A stretch of DNA of 64,000 nt. Source: Veillonellaceae bacterium. GTDB taxonomy: Bacteria; Bacillota_C; Negativicutes; UBA1444. Position numbers and translations under genes: made by a program. The stretch is taken from positions 62,001 to 126,000 of the forward strand of contig JAAZNU010000027.1 of NCBI GenBank assembly GCA_012798135.1, in the 5' to 3' direction. Below, one piece after another: positions 1 to 8,642 of this stretch. Under the pieces are notes generated by a model. The model worked only from the letters and a program-made list of their open reading frames with translations, was not told the DNA's origin and made no database searches. Position 1 is the stretch's first letter; every line of letters begins with the position of its first letter.

Positions 1-4
1 AATT

Positions 5-766
5 TCAGCGGCCCAGCCAGCCGCCGTCGACGGCGATGACCTGCCCCTGCAGGTATTCGGCGGCATCGGAAGCCAGAAATACTGCAAGGCCTTTCATGTC
101 TTCCGGGGTTCCCCAACGACCGGCCGGGATGCGGGCCAGGATGGCCGGAGCGCGTTCCACGCTTTTTTGCAGGGCTTCCGTCATTTCTGTCGCCATGTAG
201 CCGGGGGCAATCGCATTGACATTGATGCCCAGAGGGGCCCATTCATTGGCCAGCGCTTTGGTGAGGCCGGCAACGGCCGATTTGGAGGCAGTGTAGGAAG
301 GCACGATAATTCCGCCCTGAAAGGAGAGCAGGGAAGCGATGTTGATGATCTTACCTTTCTTTTGCTTGACCATTTCCCGGGCGGCTGCCTGGCACAGGAA
401 GAAAGTCGCCTTTTGATTGATCTGGATGACCTCATCCCAATCCTTTTCCGAGAACTCGATGGCCGGCGCCCGGCGGATGATGCCGGCGCAATTGATGAGA
501 ATATCGATCCGGCCGTATTCTTTCAACGTGGCGTCGATAATCTGCGGGATGACTTTGGTGTCGATCAGATCGGCCTGGATGCCAAGGCAACGCCGGCCCA
601 GGGCCTTGATTTTTTCGACGGTTTCCTGTAGACGGGCGCTGCTGGCGACCACGACGAGGTCGGCGCCCGCTTCGGCGAGTCCGATGGCCATGCTCGCGCC
701 CAAGCCGCGGCTGGCGCCGGTGACAATCGCCACTTTACCGGCAAGGTTGAATTGTTCGAGGATCAT
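5..766 (-). CDS. kduD: SDR-family dehydrogenase, 2-deoxy-D-gluconate 3-dehydrogenase type
   Basis: Classical short-chain dehydrogenase of 253 aa, complete with its TGA at the window edge. The Rossmann motif TGASRGLG is at residues 16-23, NCAG at 92-95, and the catalytic Tyr158/Lys162 pair sits in SYTASK, with Ser145 or Ser148 as the third member. Overall sequence and length fit KduD, the NAD-dependent enzyme interconverting 2,5-diketo-3-deoxygluconate and 2-keto-3-deoxygluconate in uronate/pectin breakdown. The start has a good RBS (AAAGGAG about 9 bases upstream). No partner gene such as kduI is visible because the gene runs to the edge of the window. A related 3-oxoacyl reductase-like or sugar dehydrogenase role is the alternative; the SDR fold itself is certain. 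Confidence 0.85.
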   Translation of the reverse strand: MILEQFNLAGKVAIVTGASRGLGASMAIGLAEAGADLVVVASSARLQETVEKIKALGRRCLGIQADLIDTKVIPQIIDATLKEYGRIDILINCAGIIRRAPAIEFSEKDWDEVIQINQKATFFLCQAAAREMVKQKKGKIINIASLLSFQGGIIVPSYTASKSAVAGLTKALANEWAPLGINVNAIAPGYMATEMTEALQKSVERAPAILARIPAGRWGTPEDMKGLAVFLASDAAEYLQGQVIAVDGGWLGR

Positions 767-972
767 GATGCAAAACTCCTTTCAAAAGTGAATAATAGAA
801 CCATTATAAAACTATTTTAGAATATTATCGGGTTTTTTGCGCGATTCCGAACGGGTCTTGCATTTCCGGCGTATTGTCGATGTTTGGTTTCGGATCATTC
901 CGTGGATTCGTAGCGAGAGAATCGGCAAGAAACGTTGCATTACCTTGGATGAAAAAATCTTGCCCTGAAGGA

Positions 973-1000
973 TTGACAAACACACGAGATATAGTAAAAT
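973..1000 (+). promoter_or_regulatory. sigma-A type promoter for the Cys-rich small gene
   Basis: TTGACA at 973-978 and TAAAAT at 995-1000, separated by 16 bases, lie 45 bases upstream of the small gene at 1045. The stretch 767-972 upstream of it is AT-rich and shows no gene. Confidence 0.6.
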
Positions 1001-1044
1001 TAAAATGCAAACGATAATTTATTTCAATAAACGGAGGAATAAAC

Positions 1045-1218
1045 ATGGAGACTGTCATTGTGGGATTGATTGGAGCGGCAGCTGCCGGATATTTGATTTG
1101 GCGCGGTTATAAATCGATTGGAGAAAGTTCTGCCTGCGCTTCCGGCAGTTGCGCAGGTTGCGGCGGCGGCTGCGGTTGCGGTTCGGCGGCAACCGGCCAT
1201 ACTGATAAAAGAAAATAA
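1045..1218 (+). CDS. FeoB-associated Cys-rich membrane protein-like small protein
   Basis: A 57-aa protein with an N-terminal hydrophobic helix (residues 2-20, METVIVGLIGAAAAGYLIW), a short basic stretch, then a Cys/Gly-rich tail with six cysteines between residues 31 and 45 (CxxxxCxxCxxxCxC spacing) and a charged C-terminus. This layout matches the family of FeoB-associated Cys-rich membrane proteins found after feoB in Firmicutes. The RBS ACGGAGGA is 8 bases upstream, a sigma-A promoter precedes it and a terminator follows, so it is a single-gene unit. No feoA/feoB lies next to it here. The Cys tail suggests metal handling, but no function is shown. Confidence 0.75.
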   Translation: METVIVGLIGAAAAGYLIWRGYKSIGESSACASGSCAGCGGGCGCGSAATGHTDKRK

Positions 1219-1240
1219 ATTTCATTAAAATGGACTGTTG

Positions 1241-1280
1241 AAGTTCTGCCTCCCTTCGGGGATTTGGCAGGACTTTTTTG
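1241..1280 (+). terminator. Rho-independent terminator
   Basis: Stem AGTTCTGCC / GGCAGGACT (one G-U pair) followed by TTTTTTG, 25 bases after the small Cys-rich gene. Confidence 0.8.
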
Positions 1281-1337
1281 TATGGAAAGCAAATTATAGG
1301 AGAGTACTCTTCAGATGAATATGCGGGAGGAATTGCA

Positions 1338-2384
1338 ATGCCTTGGTATTTAGCGTATAACGGTCAGCAAATAGGTCCCCTGGATGATGCGCAGGCGCGG
1401 GCTCAGGCGCAGGCCAATCCCCATGGATTGGCCTGGCGTGACGGATTTACCCAATGGTTGCCCATCCAGCAGGTGCAGGAATTGGCGCCGGCGATGCCGC
1501 CGCCGGGAGGGATGCAACCACCGGCGGCGCCTTTTGGCGCCGCGCCGGGAAATGCCGGTTGGGGGGCGGCCTCGGGTACGGCTGCTTCCGATGAAGTGGA
1601 CTACAAAATTGTCGGTTCGGAGATGCAATTCGTGGAAGTGGAACTGGACCCCGGCGAGAGCGCCGTCGCCGAGGCCGGGGCGATGATGTACAAAGAACCT
1701 TGCGTGGAAATGGACACACTGTTTGGCGATGGCTCGAAGGCTTCCGCCCAGGGCGGATTCATGGACAAAATTCTGGGGGCGGGGAAACGGCTCCTGACAG
1801 GTGAAAGCTTGTTTATTACCGTGTTTACGCACCGCGGGCAGGGTAAGGCCCATGTCGCTTTTGGCGCACCGTATCCCGGCAACATTATTCCGGTGAAGCT
1901 GTCCGAGCTGGGCGGCACGTTGATCTGCCAGAAGGACAGTTTCCTGTGTGCGGCGAGGGGCGTTTCGATCGGCATCTATTTTCAGCGCAAGATCATGACC
2001 GGGCTATTCGGCGGCGAAGGCTTCATCATGCAGAAACTTGAAGGCACGGGGATGGTGTTCATGCACGCCGGCGGGACGATTGTGGAACGGATTTTGCAGC
2101 CGGGCGAAGTGTTGCACATCGATACCGGTTGCGTGGTTGCCTTTGAAAAGACCGTGCAGTTTGACGTGCAGCAGGCCGGGAATATCAAAACGGCCCTATT
2201 TGGAGGCGAAGGATTGTTTTTCGCCGTTCTGAGCGGCCCGGGAAAAGTCTGGCTGCAATCCCTGCCGTTTTCGCGGCTGGCCGGCCGGATGCTGCAAGCG
2301 GCGCCGCAACGCGGCGGCTCCAAAGGCGAAGGATCAATCGTGCCCAATTTTGGCGGCTTTTTTGGCGGCGATCAGGACGATTAG
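1338..2384 (+). CDS. GYF_2-AIM24 family protein (TIGR00266-like)
   Basis: The start at 1338 is preferred because GGGAGGA lies 8 bases upstream, and an earlier in-frame ATG would fall in the preceding terminator. The 348-aa product begins with a GYF_2/DUF4339-type domain (WYLAYNGQQIGPLDD near residues 3-17, WRDGFTQWLPI near 38), followed by a Pro/Ala/Gly linker to about residue 90. The remainder (DYKIVGSEMQFVEVELDPGE onward) is the AIM24/TIGR00266 beta-rich domain, ending in a Gly-rich tail. In these bacteria the biochemical role of the family is unknown; the GYF-like domain suggests protein-protein contacts. No signal peptide or membrane helix is seen. Confidence 0.85.
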   Translation: MPWYLAYNGQQIGPLDDAQARAQAQANPHGLAWRDGFTQWLPIQQVQELAPAMPPPGGMQPPAAPFGAAPGNAGWGAASGTAASDEVDYKIVGSEMQFVEVELDPGESAVAEAGAMMYKEPCVEMDTLFGDGSKASAQGGFMDKILGAGKRLLTGESLFITVFTHRGQGKAHVAFGAPYPGNIIPVKLSELGGTLICQKDSFLCAARGVSIGIYFQRKIMTGLFGGEGFIMQKLEGTGMVFMHAGGTIVERILQPGEVLHIDTGCVVAFEKTVQFDVQQAGNIKTALFGGEGLFFAVLSGPGKVWLQSLPFSRLAGRMLQAAPQRGGSKGEGSIVPNFGGFFGGDQDD

Positions 2385-2410
2385 CGAAATTTTCGTTCGT
2401 TGGCGTAACA

Positions 2411-2455
2411 AAAGGGCTGACGGAAACGAATCTCCGCTTCCGCAGCCCTTTGCTT
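2411..2455 (+). terminator. Rho-independent terminator
   Basis: AAAGGGCTG...CGGAA pairs with TTCCG-CAGCCCTTT and is followed by a short T-rich tail (TTTGCTTTCC). It lies between the AIM24-like gene and the convergent HD-GYP gene and may serve both. Confidence 0.75.
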
Positions 2456-2483
2456 TCCTGGCTTTATGAAAAAACGCAGTGGA

Positions 2484-3632
2484 TCATTTCGTTGCAGTCA
2501 TAATCCGGGCAGTTCGCTCATCGTTGAGGACATCTTTGACAAAGGTGGTCTGGTGCTCCAAATCGGCGAGATCCAGCATAAATGGTTCTTCGATTGGTGT
2601 CTCATCCGCCTGCACCAAGATTTTCAGGCAAGGCCGGTGGGGCATTGCCTGGCTGGCCGAAACGACGACGCCGATCAACCCGGTGGTGAGTTCGACCAGA
2701 CTGCCGGGAGGATACATGGGCAGCCGGGCCAGCAGCGCTTTGGCAACTTTCAGGTCAAACAGAGTGCCGGCGCCGGCCATGACCGATTCATAGGCTAGAT
2801 AGGCCCGGCTGACATTGGATTCGGCTATGCTGGCGCAAAAATTTTCATAGGCGTTCACAGCGGCGACAATGCGGGAAAACGGATGCATGGCATCGGCGAA
2901 CAGTTGATTGGGAAATCCGGTTCCATCCGCGTTTTCGTGATGCTCCCGCGCCACGCGGGATGCCGATTCCGGCAAGGCGGACTGTTGCAGAATGAGTTGG
3001 CCCCAGTTGGCATGCTCGCGATAAATGGCCGCTTCCTCCGGTTTCAGGTTGCATTTGCGAGCCAACAGATCCTGCGGTATCATTAGCAGGCCGATGTCGT
3101 GCAAGAGAGCCGCCAGGGCCAGTTCCTGCAAGGAATTTGCGCTGCCGATTCCCATTGCCAGCGCCGTGGCGGTTGCCAATAACGCGACATTGACGGAATG
3201 GGAAAGAACGTCCCGGGAATTGCGCTGGATGTGCGCCATATGAATGGCAGCCTGTGGATCCTGGGTCGCTTCTTCCACTACGGCATGGACAGTTTTTTGC
3301 TCTTCGTTGGACATGGAAAACTGTTCGGCCCGGCGAATCTTGCCGAAAGCGTGCTCGACCATGAGTCGGGCCTGATTGCGCACTTTCTCCTGCACGGCGG
3401 CGGATACTTCCGGCAATGTGACGCGGGGATTCTGGATAAATGCCGAACGGATTTCCCAGTTCCGCAAACGGGACAACAGACGCTCCGTCAGAACGGCGCC
3501 GGCCGAAACCATGATGGTGCCATCTTCATCATAAATATCACGAGCCAGTGTCATGCCGGGCTGGATAAATTCCAGGGCCAGCCGCTGCATGGCGGGGACG
3601 GGGCGATTTTCGGGGTCTTTGGCGGAATTCAT
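2484..3632 (-). CDS. HD-GYP domain protein, putative cyclic-di-GMP phosphodiesterase
   Basis: The 382-aa product has an N-terminal DUF3391-like module (residues 20-66, FIQPGMTLARDIYDEDGT) and an HD-GYP domain at about 130-330. Visible motifs are His145, HDIG at 178-181, HHE at 231-233 and GTGFP at 237-241, so the GYP box reads GFP. Such domains hydrolyse cyclic di-GMP; the residues expected for metal binding are present. The start codon overlaps the stop of the upstream GGDEF gene as ATGA, implying translational coupling and a shared transcript. An enzyme that makes and one that destroys the same messenger are therefore co-expressed. No membrane segments are seen, so it should be cytosolic. 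Confidence 0.88.
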   Translation of the reverse strand: MNSAKDPENRPVPAMQRLALEFIQPGMTLARDIYDEDGTIMVSAGAVLTERLLSRLRNWEIRSAFIQNPRVTLPEVSAAVQEKVRNQARLMVEHAFGKIRRAEQFSMSNEEQKTVHAVVEEATQDPQAAIHMAHIQRNSRDVLSHSVNVALLATATALAMGIGSANSLQELALAALLHDIGLLMIPQDLLARKCNLKPEEAAIYREHANWGQLILQQSALPESASRVAREHHENADGTGFPNQLFADAMHPFSRIVAAVNAYENFCASIAESNVSRAYLAYESVMAGAGTLFDLKVAKALLARLPMYPPGSLVELTTGLIGVVVSASQAMPHRPCLKILVQADETPIEEPFMLDLADLEHQTTFVKDVLNDERTARIMTATK

Positions 3633-4654
3633 GGTGTATCCTTTCCGGCAGTTAGTTTTCGGGACTTTTTGTGTTGGTACATGTTGGCATCGGCCTGCTT
3701 AAATAATTCCCGCATGGACAAGGGCTTCGACGTGGCGATCGCCGTCCCGGCCGATATTCCCACCGGCAGGGCGGGATGTTCGGCGTTGTAATGCAAAACC
3801 CGGGCTTCTATCCGCTGCCGGACCGTTTCCATAAGCGCCGGATCGGCATCCGTCAGCAGGATGGCGAACTCGTCGCCGCCGATTCGGGATACTGTCGATT
3901 CCGCCGGCGCCGCTTCCTGGATTATATTCGCGGCGGCTTTGAGGAGCAGGTCGCCGGTCTGATGCCCCAACGAGTCGTTGACCTGCTTTAGGCCGTCGAG
4001 ATCCAGGACCATGACGGCAGTCGGCACGAACTGCATTTTGTCCATCGCTGCCAGTTGTTCTTCAAAATGGCTCCGATTCCGCAGGCCGGTCAATGGATCG
4101 TGACAACTCAGATATTGCAGGCGCTCCTGACTGAGACGCAAGATTTCCAGGGTTTCCATCTGGTGCCGCCGCTGCAGGCCGATGTCAGCCAACATGTTGG
4201 CCAGATCCTTCAGGTATTTCAACAGCAACGTCAGGCGCATCGGCGGAATGACAGGGATCTTGGCGAGGCGTCGGCGATATTCGTCCGGGTCCAGACCGCG
4301 CTGCGCCGCTTCGAGGCGGATTGCCAGTTCATCCGGGGGCTCGGTGAAAAACTGCCCGATGTAAACGGAGGCCAGATGGTCGCCGTCGACCACGATGGGG
4401 CAGGCATAGTGCAGCATGCCGGTGGGGCAGCGGCGGCAGGTATAGGAAACCGGATCAAGATTGGCGGAAATGAAGGCATGGCAATCACAGCTGTTTTGGC
4501 TGCCGTTGACGCAGGCGCCCCGCCAGCCGGCGCAGAATAGAAAGGTTCCATCAGCTTCGATAATGCCGATGGCGATATCGGTCAACCAAAACAGGCTGCC
4601 CATCAGTTCCTGTAATTTCGGAATATCGGCCAGATCGGCGAATCTATATTTCAT
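3629..4654 (-). CDS. PocR-domain GGDEF diguanylate cyclase
   Basis: The 341-aa product carries an N-terminal PocR sensory domain (about 5-160), rich in Cys: C41, C48, C56, C58, C73, C76 and C85, including the CRRC and YACPI elements typical of that family. A short linker follows (YLSCHDPLTGLRNRSHFEEQ at 181-200), then a GGDEF domain with the intact active-site box RIGGDEF at 257-263. No RxxD inhibitory site is found five residues before it. PocR domains are known to bind small hydrocarbon derivatives or sense redox through cysteines; the ligand here is unknown. It is first in a two-gene unit with the HD-GYP protein. Confidence 0.87.
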   Translation of the reverse strand: MKYRFADLADIPKLQELMGSLFWLTDIAIGIIEADGTFLFCAGWRGACVNGSQNSCDCHAFISANLDPVSYTCRRCPTGMLHYACPIVVDGDHLASVYIGQFFTEPPDELAIRLEAAQRGLDPDEYRRRLAKIPVIPPMRLTLLLKYLKDLANMLADIGLQRRHQMETLEILRLSQERLQYLSCHDPLTGLRNRSHFEEQLAAMDKMQFVPTAVMVLDLDGLKQVNDSLGHQTGDLLLKAAANIIQEAAPAESTVSRIGGDEFAILLTDADPALMETVRQRIEARVLHYNAEHPALPVGISAGTAIATSKPLSMRELFKQADANMYQHKKSRKLTAGKDTP

Positions 4655-4700
4655 GGCAACAGCCTCCCGTAATCAGTGGGACGGGCAACAGACCTGGCCT

Positions 4701-4724
4701 AAGCCCGTTTTTTTTTCCGGGCTT
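4701..4724. repeat. Inverted repeat in divergent intergenic region
   Basis: AAGCCCG / CGGGCTT enclose a T-rich loop between the divergent PocR-GGDEF and YfbR-like genes. There is no T-tail after the stem on either strand. It could be an operator or a leader hairpin; its role is unknown. Confidence 0.35.
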
Positions 4725-4784
4725 ATCTCCGGGTGTGGTTTCGAGTAGAATTATAAATGAATTTTGCGGAAAAGAGGATAGTAT

Positions 4785-5363
4785 ATGAAACATTTTTTTG
4801 CCTATTTGTCCCGGATGCGTCTCATTCGCCGTTGGGGGTTGATGCGCAACACCTATGAAGAAAACATTCAAGAGCATAGCCTGCAGGTGGCACTGGTGGC
4901 GCATGGCCTGGCGGTAATCCGCAATATGCTGTTCGGCGGGGAGGTGGATGCGGAGCGGGTCATGACGCTGGCGGCTTTTCATGAGGCCGGCGAGGTATTT
5001 ACCGGCGACCTGGCCACACCCATCAAATATTTCAACCCGGAAATCAAGCGCGCTTACGACGGCATTGAAGAATTCGCCAAGGATCGTCTGAACAAAATGC
5101 TGCCGTCCGAATTGCAGTCGGCTTATCATTCCCTGCTATTTCCGGGGGAAGACGAGCGGGAATTGTGGAAAATCGTCAAGGCTGCCGACAAGATCTGCGC
5201 GTATCTGAAGTGCGTGGAAGAGCTGAAGTCCGGCAATCAGGAATTTATCAAGGCGGAGCGGTCCATCCGGACGGAAATTGAAAATATGACGGCGCCGGAA
5301 GTAAAATATTTTATGGAACAGTTTGCCCCCAGCTTCGCACTGGCCCTCGACGAGCTGAACTGA
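4785..5363 (+). CDS. yfbR: HD-domain 5'-nucleotidase, YfbR-like
   Basis: The 192-aa product matches YfbR in length and in its signature blocks: the EEHS-type histidine at His31, GEVFTGDLATPIKYFN at 69-84, and KAADKICAYLKCVEEL at 132-147 with Asp135. YfbR proteins remove phosphate from deoxynucleoside 5'-monophosphates using a divalent metal held by the HD residues. Here the second metal ligand of the HD pair is Glu (His66-Glu67) instead of Asp, a conservative but notable change. It is a single gene with a start RBS of the GAGG type. General HD phosphohydrolase activity is likely; strict substrate identity is not provable from sequence. Confidence 0.85.
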   Translation: MKHFFAYLSRMRLIRRWGLMRNTYEENIQEHSLQVALVAHGLAVIRNMLFGGEVDAERVMTLAAFHEAGEVFTGDLATPIKYFNPEIKRAYDGIEEFAKDRLNKMLPSELQSAYHSLLFPGEDERELWKIVKAADKICAYLKCVEELKSGNQEFIKAERSIRTEIENMTAPEVKYFMEQFAPSFALALDELN

Positions 5364-5477
5364 ACAGCCTGGCCGGATCGCCCGGTCGTAAAATTTGCCG
5401 GTGCGCCGCGCCCCGGTAGGGAATCCGCCGCCAGCCATAGAATATATATAATAGAAATGCCAATCGGTTTCGGACCC

Positions 5478-6029
5478 TTACAGTTGATCCCGCAAATGTT
5501 CCACACACTGCCGGAACGCCGCTTGCTTGGCCAAATTGCGGTGATACAACTTGGCGGTTTTGGTTACCGATGCATCGGCCGCAATTTTGCGCGCCCGGGA
5601 TTGAATGCGTAGCGCCCGGGCATTAATGGTCACTTCGACTTGCTCCCACTGGACGCTGATGTCCTTGCCGCGGATGTGCGGCGCGGCTACCTGGAAAAAG
5701 ATCACTTCGTCGAAGGAATGGGACCAGGCGAAATCCAACAAATTTTCATCGGCGGGAGTGGCGCCGGGCAACAGCCCCTGCTTGTCGGAAAAGCGATCAA
5801 ACATCTGCTGGGGATGGTCACCGATGACCAAAACGCAACGCTCGGTCGGGAAGCGCGGGAGCAGTGTTTCCCGCATGATTTGATAGTAATCGGTGGTTCG
5901 ATATTCCGGCGACCCCAGCAGAATAACCGCAATGGTCGGTAGTTTCGGCGCCGCGGCGGTGTTGACGGACATGCCCGTCAAAAATACCGCCAGGCTCAGC
6001 AGGGCAAGAAACCGGCGCAATGGCTGCAT
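5478..6029 (-). CDS. Secreted protein of unknown function
   Basis: The 183-aa product opens with a signal peptide (residues 1-27: basic start, hydrophobic core, cleavage near TAAAP). The mature part begins with an alternating beta/alpha-looking segment (IAVILLGSPEYRTTDYYQIM) and has no cysteine pairs or catalytic motif that I recognise. RBS GAAAGGAG precedes the ATG. It is transcribed away from the MerR-like gene upstream. Exported, function unknown. Confidence 0.7.
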   Translation of the reverse strand: MQPLRRFLALLSLAVFLTGMSVNTAAAPKLPTIAVILLGSPEYRTTDYYQIMRETLLPRFPTERCVLVIGDHPQQMFDRFSDKQGLLPGATPADENLLDFAWSHSFDEVIFFQVAAPHIRGKDISVQWEQVEVTINARALRIQSRARKIAADASVTKTAKLYHRNLAKQAAFRQCVEHLRDQL

Positions 6030-6173
6030 GGCGAACTCCTTTCGTGTTATGGATTATGAGGAAGTCCATATTCAATGTGTTCGACGGAAAACGGGCAAAT
6101 CCTTGCACTATAGGTTGGATCGACACTGGAAAATCACCCGGCGGGTGTTGGGTACGCGGAGAGGAAGGGACGC

Positions 6174-6662
6174 ATGAAAGGTGAAGACGTGCTCGCCAAG
6201 ATGCGGGGGTATGGGGTAGCGGCAACACTGCGGACACTGCAGCGTTATGAGGCGGCCGGCTTGTTGCCGCCGGCCCGTCGGGGTTGGGGGGATTCCGGCT
6301 TCGGCCGGTTTGCCGAATATAGTCCGGCGGCGGTCGCGGAGTTTTATGCATCGTATTCGTTGGTGCATCAGTATCTCTGGAAAGTTCGGTTTGAAGACGT
6401 ACCGGTAGTGCGTGAAACTTCGCTGCGGCTGGAAAAGAGTATCTGGTCGCGGGATGAGTTGCAGAATTTTATCGCCCGGCATAACGATAAAATGGCGGCG
6501 GTCTGGTATTGGCTGGTTAATAAAGCCCGGGTCGAGGACAACCAGCCGGCGGACGCGCGCCTGGGCCTGACCTATGTGCTGCAAAAGGATGGATCCATGC
6601 GCCGGATGATCACCGGCCCGAATGCGGTCAGCCTCGTGCGGTTTGAAATTGCCGTGTTGTAG
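6174..6662 (+). CDS. MerR-type helix-turn-helix protein
   Basis: 162 aa. Residues 12-55 show a MerR-like winged helix arrangement (TLRTLQRYEAAGLLPPARRG, then GRFAEYSPAAVAEFY), the pattern seen when a helix-turn-helix is followed by a wing with Tyr. The rest (about 65-162) is an uncharacterised effector or partner region without MerR metal-binding cysteines. RBS GAGAGGAAGG lies upstream. The DUF1343 gene follows after 31 bases, so they may be cotranscribed. DNA binding is likely; target and signal are unknown. Confidence 0.65.
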   Translation: MKGEDVLAKMRGYGVAATLRTLQRYEAAGLLPPARRGWGDSGFGRFAEYSPAAVAEFYASYSLVHQYLWKVRFEDVPVVRETSLRLEKSIWSRDELQNFIARHNDKMAAVWYWLVNKARVEDNQPADARLGLTYVLQKDGSMRRMITGPNAVSLVRFEIAVL

Positions 6663-6693
6663 GAAGAGAAGTCCTTGCCGGAGCGAGGGAGGG

Positions 6694-7998
6694 ATGGCGG
6701 TGCGAAATTCGGGCGAAATATACCGGAAAACGCGAGGGCCTCGTTGGCAATGGCCGGTTGTTGTTCGAATTCTGTTCGTGGCGGGGCTGCTTTTTCTTGC
6801 GGGAATGATGTTGAGCCGGCTTACCGGGTTTTGGCAACCGGCCCGACCGGGCAAGGCGCCGCCGGTTCGCCTGGGAATCGAAAACCTGGCGGACTATCAG
6901 GATGTTTTTCGGGGCAGACGGGTTGGCCTGATCACCAATGCCACCGGAGTAAACGGCCAATGGGTCCCGTCGGCTGAAATATTGGCCGCCAAAACAAATT
7001 TGGTGGCGTTGTTTGCGCCCGAGCATGGGCTGCAGGGAACGGCGGTGGCCGGCGCCGCCATTCCGCATGAAAAGGATGCCAGGACAGGCTTGCCGATTTA
7101 CAGCCTGCATGGCGACACGCGGCGGCCGACGGCGGCCATGCTGCAAAATATCGACGTGCTGGCGTTCGATATCCAGGACATTGGCACCCGTCCCTACACT
7201 TATATTTCCACGCTGGCCTATGCAATGCAAAGCGCCAGGGAACAGGGAAAGACCTTTGTGGTATTTGACCGGCCCAATCCACTGGGGGGAGAAAAGGTCG
7301 AGGGCGGCTTGCTGAAGCCCGCCTTCAGTTCATTCATCGGCTTATATCCGATTCCGATGCGCCATGGCCTGACCGTGGGCGAATTGGCCCGCTTATTCAA
7401 TGAAGAATTTGGCATCGGCGCCAAACTGGTCGTGATTCCGATGAAGGGCTGGCGACGATCCCTGCAGCAGGAAGACACGGCTTTGCCATGGATCATGACC
7501 TCGCCGAACATTCCCACGCCCGACTCCGCCCGCGCATATTGCGCGACAGCCCTGTTCGGCGGCAGCAACGTATCCGAAGGAATCGGTACGACCCGGCCGT
7601 TTGAACTGGTCGGCGCGCCGTGGCTGGATGGCCGTAAACTGGCGGAGCGGCTGAATGCCTATCAATTGCCCGGCGTATTTTTTCGACCGGTGCAGTTTAC
7701 CCCGCAGTGGGGCAAGTATCAAGGGCGGATCTGCCGGGGGGTGCAAATCCATGTGCTGGACCGGCGGGCGTTTGAGCCGGTTGCGGTTGGCCTTTATTTG
7801 CTGCAGGAAATTCGGGCCCTGGGCGGGACTCAGTTTAAATGGAATGCTCCCAAAGCCGGTGAGCGCTGGATGATTGATCTGTATGAGGGCGGCTCGGAAT
7901 TGCGCCAGGGACGTACCGGCGCGGCGCAACTGCTGACGGAATGGCGCCGGCAGGCGACCGATTTTCAGCAACGCGCACAAAAGTATCGATTATATTAA
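6694..7998 (+). CDS. DUF1343 family protein, NamZ-like exo-beta-N-acetylmuramidase
   Basis: Start at 6694 (GAGGGAGGG directly upstream) gives 434 aa. Residues 17-40 form a membrane anchor or uncleaved signal, followed by the full DUF1343 domain with hallmark blocks GLITNATGVN, FAPEHGLQG, FDIQDIGTRPYTY, FDRPNPLGG, MRHGLTVGE and TSPNIPTPDSA. The Bacillus member NamZ cleaves N-acetylmuramic acid from peptidoglycan fragments, so this protein probably acts on cell-wall sugars outside the membrane. Glu in APEHG and nearby residues fit the described active-site region. There is no nag/mur cluster around it. Confidence 0.87.
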   Translation: MAVRNSGEIYRKTRGPRWQWPVVVRILFVAGLLFLAGMMLSRLTGFWQPARPGKAPPVRLGIENLADYQDVFRGRRVGLITNATGVNGQWVPSAEILAAKTNLVALFAPEHGLQGTAVAGAAIPHEKDARTGLPIYSLHGDTRRPTAAMLQNIDVLAFDIQDIGTRPYTYISTLAYAMQSAREQGKTFVVFDRPNPLGGEKVEGGLLKPAFSSFIGLYPIPMRHGLTVGELARLFNEEFGIGAKLVVIPMKGWRRSLQQEDTALPWIMTSPNIPTPDSARAYCATALFGGSNVSEGIGTTRPFELVGAPWLDGRKLAERLNAYQLPGVFFRPVQFTPQWGKYQGRICRGVQIHVLDRRAFEPVAVGLYLLQEIRALGGTQFKWNAPKAGERWMIDLYEGGSELRQGRTGAAQLLTEWRRQATDFQQRAQKYRLY

Positions 7999-8069
7999 TG
8001 AACATGTTAAAATAGATACACGAATTCTTTAGTCATACGGAGAAAACATATGCACAGAAGGTGGGACTC

Positions 8070-8642
8070 ATGGCGGTGACAGAAGAGCTTCAGCTTCAAT
8101 GGGCCCGGGATATTCTAGCCGGGGATGAGTTTTTTTCTCGCATGACGGAACGGGACCAGGTTCGGATTATTCAGGAAAGTATTGAATTTGGGATTCATAT
8201 TGCCGAGAAAACGCGGGAAAAGTTGGGAACTCCGACCGGCGCCGAAGCGATACGGGAGATGCTGGTGAGTCTGGGCTGCGGGGTTCGCGTCGATGAAACG
8301 AGCGATTCGTCCGGCCCGATGTCCGAATATGCGGAAGATTTGCTGGCGGCTCGTTTCTATACGCGCCGGATTCGGCAACGCGCCGCCGAATATGCGGACC
8401 GGGGCCAATGGGATCATGGCTGGTTTGATTTATATGCGCAGTGCATTGCCCGGGAATTGTTTCATCATGTGGAAAATACGCTGAGCGGCAAAACCTCCCA
8501 CCATGTCCGGTTTCGGGATCGGCTGTTCGGGTTGCTGCCGGTATCCCGACCTGTGGAAACCACCCGGACTATTGCGTGCCTGACTTTTGTCAAACATTTT
8601 CTGGATTTGCCGGAGATTCCGGGGCTGATCCGCGATGCGTGA
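8070..8642 (+). CDS. Conserved hypothetical protein
   Basis: 190 aa from ATG 8070 (GAAGGTGGG upstream; GTG at 8061 is an alternative start that overlaps this RBS). Mostly helical, charged, no signal peptide or membrane helix. Not recognised. It overlaps the next small zinc-ribbon gene by 8 bases, so the two are translationally linked. Confidence 0.65.
   Translation: MAVTEELQLQWARDILAGDEFFSRMTERDQVRIIQESIEFGIHIAEKTREKLGTPTGAEAIREMLVSLGCGVRVDETSDSSGPMSEYAEDLLAARFYTRRIRQRAAEYADRGQWDHGWFDLYAQCIARELFHHVENTLSGKTSHHVRFRDRLFGLLPVSRPVETTRTIACLTFVKHFLDLPEIPGLIRDA

Noticed and set aside
1278..1337. An upstream start for the AIM24-like gene
   Set aside because: It would begin inside the tail of the preceding terminator and lacks an RBS; the ATG at 1338 has a strong one.
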